Shown: positions 58,723 to 64,000 of the stretch, one piece after another
How positions within the stretch are numbered: position 1 is the stretch's first letter
Layout: each line of letters starts with the position of its first letter
DNA from: Oxytricha trifallax
Taxonomy: Eukaryota > Ciliophora > Spirotrichea > Sporadotrichida > Oxytrichidae
Direction: 5' to 3'
NCBI GenBank assembly: GCA_000711775.1
Contig: ARYC01018611.1
Coordinates: 1-64,000, forward strand
DNA length: 64,000 bases
Notes under the pieces: model-generated
What the model was told of the DNA's origin: nothing
What the model saw: only the letters and a program-made list of their open reading frames with translations
Database searches by the model: none
Program-made: the position numbers and the translations under genes

Positions 58723-59095
58723 GTAATAGACAACTCTAGAGAGCAAGATCTCTGAACAAATTCATCAAATAAATACAAAATAATACAGATGTAATGACGT
58801 CGATTTCATAACTAAATGAGATATAGATTTCAAATAATTTCTTAATTTAAAAAGGGACCTCAATAGAAAGATTTGTGTTTAATTTACTATTAAATACTAA
58901 AATAGTTTTAAGAGAAAGATTTCGCAAATCTTATTAGTCAGCATGTTTCCTTATTGTCTATTTGACAACTACTTTAATAATTTCTTAAATCTCAATTTTT
59001 ATGAATAACTTACCATGTAATTAATACTTTTATTGTGAATTTTGAGCAACTCATTTTATTCATTTAATATTTATAAAGTTTATATAGCTTGCAAA
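58723..59095. other. Intergenic AT-rich DNA
   Basis: 370 bases between the transporter stop and the MORN gene start; no motif recognised. Confidence 0.6.
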
Positions 59096-62000
59096 ATGTC
59101 TTAAAAATCTTAAATACCCATTGATAATGATTACATAATGAATTCCTCCCTTCAACAAAACCAAATTGGGTTGAATTCAAATTTAGATTAATACTCAATG
59201 ATCCTCCCAAATAATGGCTCACTAATAAATGATACTTCAAATAACAACGATCGCAGTCAAAATAATACACCCGAAAACATTGCGATAAGGTAATCGCAAT
59301 TACAATAGTAACATTAAAACTTGCTTATTTAAAGACAACAGCAGCAATAAATACAGTCACTAAGAAATGGTAGTGAATTACAAGGCCATCATACTTCAAT
59401 GACGAATAAAAACCTGAAAGAATTCATGGGAATCATTGATAATAATGAAAAAAGATAATAAGACAATCCGTTCTCTTAGTTATAGCAAAATAGTAGCAAT
59501 TTGTTTAATGAAGACGAAGTAACTTACAATGAGGATGTTATATAGCAAGATGACGATGGTTCATTTATTAAATCACAAACTTAAAACACCAAAAATATCA
59601 GTGTTAATATCATTAACTAAAATGACTTGACTTAAAACTCTCCTCAAGTGATAAACAATGAGTTGGATAAGTTTTACTTTAGTAAAGACAAATTCGATCA
59701 AATTTAAAACATGCAGGATAAGTAAAGTTTTGGAGCTTTAAATGCTGTTGCATAAAATTAGAGTATTTCATTAGTTCAGTAACAAAATTCAAGATTGAGA
59801 AATCAATCTCCTGATTAAGACGATTAAGTGCGTATTTAAACTGAAAGGGATAATAGCGAAAGTATAACAATTGCTTAAAACAAATCAGTTACACAAATTG
59901 ATAGTAGCAACCACCAAAAATAAACAAGCACTACTTAAATTTAACTTAATAATGGTGCTAACAGCACCAGTAGTAGTTTAGTTCATTTATCACGGATTAG
60001 CCCTAAAAACAATACAATAATCCTTCAAAAATAGAATCATTAACATACAAATTAACTTTAAAATTAAGGGTACATCATGAATAAGAATAATAATAATCAT
60101 CCTGATACAACCCCTTAAAAATTACCTCAAATTATCCCAGATTAAGATAGATTAAAAGCTAATATGATTATCCCAGATTTACACTTGCAAATGTAATAGA
60201 AATCTGATGGATAAATTGTTGAATATGGAAGCAATACAGAAAGAGTGGCTATTCTTGAAAGGAAGCATGGAGGTTACTTGATGTTAAGTTAAGATAGATT
60301 GTTCAAATATGATGATCTGAAAAGATAACTAGATTTTTAGATACTTAAATTCAAGGATGCCATTTATAGAGGTTAGATTAAAAATGGGGAGAGAAGAGAA
60401 GGTCTTGGTAATGCTAATCTTAAATGAGATAATAATTTAAATACAATCACTTATTTACTATTCAAACAATATTATGGTATATGATAATGGAAGAATTTAC
60501 GAAGGATAATGGTAAAACGATCGTAGACACGGAAAAGGATTTGAAAAATACTCAAACTAAAACACTTACGAAGGAGATTTTTGTAGAGGCAAAGCACACG
60601 GCTATGGTGTTTATAAATGGAAAAACGGAGAAACATATGAGGGTGAATGGATTAATGGACAAAAAGAAGGTGAAGGAACTTGGTAAAGTAAGTCAAAAAT
60701 CTTTATACTATAAGTATAGTAAAATGTATTTTTATAGATACTTTTGGGGAATCATACAAAGGAGAGTGGAAAGACAATAAAGCTAATGGTCATGGAGAGC
60801 ACATTTGGTCTACAGGAGATAGATATGTTGGAGATTGGTTTGAGTTTCTTAAACATGGCTTTGGAACAGATTTCTTCGCAAATGGTGATTAGTATACTGG
60901 TTAATACAGATATGGCAAACCCTGGGGAAGAGGGAAGTACATTTGGTTCAATAAAGATATATAATAACATTTAATTATTTAAATGGCTGTCTGGTGCAAC
61001 CTATGAAGGAGAATTTGAAGATGGAAAAAAGTAAGGCAAGGGAAGATGGGAAAAGAGGTAGTCAGTCAAAGACGAGACATCAGGTTAAGAAGAAGAGATA
61101 GTGGTATACTACGAAGGAGAATACAAGAATGATGTAAAAGAGGGCTATGGTCAATACAGGTGGGCTTCTGGAAACTTCTACAAGGGTTATTATAAAAACG
61201 ATAAGCGACATTTCTATGGGGAGATGTATTGGAATGATGGCAGTATATACAAAGGAGAGTGGTGTGATGGAGTTTAGCATGGGTATGGAAAAATGATATT
61301 TGCAACTGGAGAAGTTAAGGAAGGATTCTTTGATAATGGAGTTTTTAAATTCGAAGGAAATGAGTTACAAATCAAACAGTACATGCAGATGAATAACATA
61401 AAATCAAGTGGAAGTGAAGCTAGCATAAACAGCAAGAAATATGGATATAGGACTGATAGCAAGAAGAATGTTTAATTTTCATAAAGACCCAGCAACGAAG
61501 CAAGTTTCATTTCAAATGCAAATCATAGAAAATAAAGCAATAGAAGAAGCATAATTATTTTTATCTTAATATACTTCCTCAAGGTGTGAATGGGAGACAA
61601 GGAAATAAATAAAATGACTTGAGCTTAATCAAAAATCAATCTAAACTCAGGAAAAACGAATCAGTTCCTTCTCTACATAGAAAAGGACATAAAACTGAGC
61701 AAAAACCAAATTACAATCTCAGGAAAAACTTTCTCTCTCCTGCTTAAATTGATAAATCTGATAGCTACTTATAAGAAGGGGATTTCAATCCAAACAACAA
61801 TTAAAACTATAATAGAAATAACCAAGGCAGCTTTTTGCAAAACCCTAAAAGTGGAAGTTATTTGAGAAATCAAGGTCATTCGCTCAGTAATTAGAAAAAT
61901 AGTTATCTAGGTTAAAATAACAACACTCATAGCAGAAGACAGCTCTATGAATAGAACAATCATAATAGGAACTTCGGTCTTTCGCAAGTAACTGAGATAT

Positions 62001-62285
62001 ATGCTGAACAAAATATGTATAATTTAGATAGTGTCTTGGGCAATCATTAATAATAATGACATTAAATTATTTATAAAAAAACAAAGGCAATAAGTAATTT
62101 ATAATCAAAGAAGAGGGAATTCAAACAACCCAAAATTGAATAAAGTTGCAAGTTAACTATTGCCTGATATATAAAAAAGAAATTTTATTGTAAAAGATCA
62201 TTAAAGTGCAACTAGAGCAGCTAAAAATTATCATCCATAAAATTTGTCTCAGGAAGATTAAGATAACTCTTAATTATAGCTTTGA
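59096..62285 (+). CDS. MORN-repeat protein with long Gln/Asn-rich N-terminus
   Basis: ATG 59096. About 440 N-terminal residues are Gln/Asn/Ser-rich. Then about a dozen MORN repeats run from 60,365 to 61,340 (YEGQW, YEGDF, YEGEW, YKGEW, YVGDW, YTGQY, YEGEF, YYEGEY, YKGYY, YKGEW, each with G-x-G). The Q/N/S-rich tail ends at TGA 62057-62059, or, via a plausible intron (about 62,015-62,085), at TGA 62283-62285. Intron 60,688-60,737 (GT...AG, 50 nt) is clear. Gaps at about 60,405-60,478, 60,955-60,990 and 61,545-61,585 change frame without good GT...AG borders. MORN proteins bind membranes/lipids and organise cortical or ciliary structures, fitting a ciliate cortex role (inference). Confidence 0.85.
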
Positions 62286-62332
62286 TTATTTGATAATATC
62301 TTGAATGAATCCAAATTTAAACATTTATAATA

Positions 62333-62692
62333 ATGGATCAGAGACATTACTAGAATGGAAACTTTAATAATGGAAATAACAACAGCATATTGAGGGGTGT
62401 GACCTCATAAAGCCATTTAAGAGATATACCTAAGCCAATTATTATTCACAGACCATGGATAAACTTTGTTTTAAATATTTAATTTTGTGAATAATTAAAA
62501 ATATTTATTTACCATCAGGAGTTGTGCATAACAAGCTAATTCCTAATATTTGAAGATTTTAATATTCTATCACCAAAATTTATATTTTAAAGAGGAAATT
62601 TAGTAATTTTTATGCGCTATCATTTATATTTTTAGAAAAAGAAATTATTGTTAAATTTGCAAATATATGTATTTGAGAGTGCGGTAATATGA
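62333..62692 (+). CDS. Short Asn/Gln-rich ORF, possibly a first gene segment
   Basis: ATG 62333, TGA 62690-62692, 119 codons. The first 45 residues look coding ('MDQRHYQNGNFNNGNNNSIL', 'RGVTSQSHLRDIPKPIIIHR'); the rest is AT-driven. It may be the end of the MORN gene in another frame or the first segment of another gene. Confidence 0.3.
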
Positions 62693-62894
62693 AATAGTAA
62701 TAAATAGAAGGGATTCTAATGAATGCTATGTATTAATAAATATCTAAAAATATCTATATATTAATAATTCAAACATAGTATAAAGTATGAGAAATCATAG
62801 ATTCTCATTATAAATTATATCATTATATCTTATTATCAAATTATATGAGTTTGTTCCTGCGTCACTCTATTTTATTTATTGACATAAAATTATA
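62693..62894. other. Convergent intergenic AT-rich spacer
   Basis: No feature seen. Confidence 0.6.
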
Positions 62895-64000
62895 TCATAA
62901 TTGTTAAGATTACTGTGATTATTGCTGTTGTTAGAGCGAGTTGCTGATCATTTGAATTTGTTTGAGTTTTTGCAAGAGATCAGCTTGGTTGAGATTGGTA
63001 CTGCTACCGCTGTTGTTTTTATTGGCACTATTATTAGTCGAATTAATAAAATTAATGGAGTTAGAATTGCCATTATTGCTTTGGACTAGGCCGCTCAAGC
63101 CACTAAGAAGTGATCCAGAACCGCTGCTCTTGATAGTCTGTTAAGACTAGGCCATAGGTCTCAAAAGTTGTGAGGCGGAGGGGATGTTTGAGGTGTTTGT
63201 GGCTTGAGATTAGGGTTAAGGTTGTTGTTGCTGAATGATCTGGGAAGTTGCACTATTGTTAGCTGAGGTAGGCATTGTTTAAGAAAAAATGTTCCCACCA
63301 TTAGCTTATTGTATAAAGCAATATTTATAGAGGCATGAATGATATTTTAGATTAATTTATTATTGATAATAGGCTACTATTCCAGTGAGGAGACTTGTTA
63401 ACTAACTAAGCTAAGTTTGGTTAGCTAAATTAGCAAGCTAAGGTTAAGAACATTGAGGAGGTTGCATCATTTGTGAATGAGGTGGGGAGACCTGACTGAA
63501 CAAGTTAATGAGCTAGTTGTTGCTCATGCCTTGATTTGTGGTTGAGGTTTAAGCTCCAAGATTTGCAGTAGGATTTGCTGTTAGTTAACTATTTAGTAAG
63601 ACGTTTCCAGAAGTTGCGCTCTATATCATGGAGGTGGACTATGGCGGACTTTTTACCAAGGGCTTATTAAACAGTTCATTATTAGCTACTAACTCTGTTA
63701 AAATCTTTTGGAGATTCATGATCTCGTTTATCAATATTAGCATTCTCTCTAGTATAGAGTTGCCAGTACCAGCTGCTTGCGAGAGATTCAGGTCAATCAT
63801 GCTACTTACTATAGAAAAGTTGGGTGATTTCCTGACAATTAATTACTTTGATTTATTATAGTTAGCTTTTGAGAAAGTTTTTGAATATCATTCAGCAAAT
63901 CTGAAATAACTCCAAGATATTTTCTACCATCACTGAAAAGATCTACCTTGTCATTGTAATAAATTTCAGACATCAGAGCTTCTTTGCGCTTGACAACCTC
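62895..64000 (-). CDS. Gln/Asn/Ser-rich protein, C-terminal part (runs off the window)
   Basis: Minus strand, stop TGA at 62895-62897. From the right edge: a helical segment ('EVVKRKEALMSEIYYNDKVD', 'YLGVISDLLNDIQKLSQKL'); a 38-nt intron at 63,809-63,846 (GTAATT...CTATAG) that restores the frame; then 'SMIDLNLSQAAGTGNSILER' and 'NEIMNLQKILTELVANNEL'. A long low-complexity tail follows, rich in Gln, Asn, Ser and Pro ('SNNGNSNSINFINSTNNSA', 'LQKLKQIQMISNSLQQQQ'). A frame interval at 63,310-63,385 may be another intron but stays open. No family recognised; low-complexity tails like this are common in ciliate regulatory and scaffold proteins. Confidence 0.65.

Noticed and set aside
60752..61462. 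Minus-strand Ile/Leu-rich ORFs
   Set aside because: Antisense shadows of the MORN repeats on the plus strand.
1..64000. Bacterial or standard-code eukaryotic origin
   Set aside because: Conserved proteins (RT, MFS, MORN, transposase, kinase) read through many TAA/TAG codons and end only at TGA, which fits a ciliate code and no other common one.
1..64000. tRNA or rRNA genes
   Set aside because: No GGTTCRANNCC-type T-arm in a cloverleaf context and no rRNA core sequence were found by eye; a covariance-model scan would be needed to exclude them fully.

Overview
The window reads as germline (micronuclear) DNA of a stichotrich ciliate of the Oxytricha/Sterkiella type. Three things point there. 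(1) It is very AT-rich, and long frames open only if TAA and TAG are read as Gln with TGA as the sole stop. (2) A complete 4.1-kb element with C4A4 telomere-like termini lies at 41,922-46,058; these are the hallmarks of the TBE (telomere-bearing element) transposons of Oxytricha. (3) Mobile-element relics and gene relics are interspersed with long AT-rich gene-free stretches. All protein readings below use the ciliate code; conventional ORF calling breaks every gene here.

Layout. 1-31 kb is accessory, mostly decayed mobile DNA. A LINE-type family carries an apurinic endonuclease, a reverse transcriptase and a C-terminal Ulp1/C48-like protease domain. It is seen in five copies or fragments (2-1,267 +; 6,730-11,714 -; about 12,020-13,300 -; about 22,170-26,450 +; about 27,970-29,060 -). 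A second family of unknown protein type ('type-2' here) has a shared 3' end followed by ATT/TAA microsatellite (15,378-16,935 -; 17,755-19,385 -; about 34,180-37,600 +). A decayed intraflagellar-transport IFT57 gene copy lies at 3,294-4,400. A tandem pair of about 415-bp repeats lies at 20.4-21.3 kb, and GC-richer retroelement-like segments lie at 29.6-31.0 and 40.1-41.4 kb. Two 415-bp near-perfect palindromic (foldback) elements with TA target duplications lie at 32,157-32,572 and 38,296-38,710.

The TBE at 41.9-46.1 kb carries the three expected genes: a DDE transposase, a small accessory ORF, and a zinc-finger/kinase ORF. All show frameshifts, and the third catalytic position of the transposase reads Lys.

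46.6-54.5 kb holds a head-to-tail cluster of at least five small, divergent paralogous genes of unknown function. All are on the + strand in units of roughly 1.2-1.7 kb, and each is followed by a recurring AT-rich 3' block. This is the best candidate for an undescribed system.

54.6-64 kb is ordinary gene-dense DNA with small introns. A cupredoxin-like gene (-) is divergent from a major-facilitator transporter gene (+). A MORN-repeat protein gene (+) follows, and a Gln/Asn/Ser-rich protein gene (-, partial) runs off the right edge. Some reading-frame breaks in this part lack GT...AG borders and may be internal eliminated sequences rather than introns.

Limits: everything is by eye. No alignment, coverage or macronuclear sequence was available, so assignment of any block to the soma or germline is inference, and assembly errors cannot be separated from real frameshifts.
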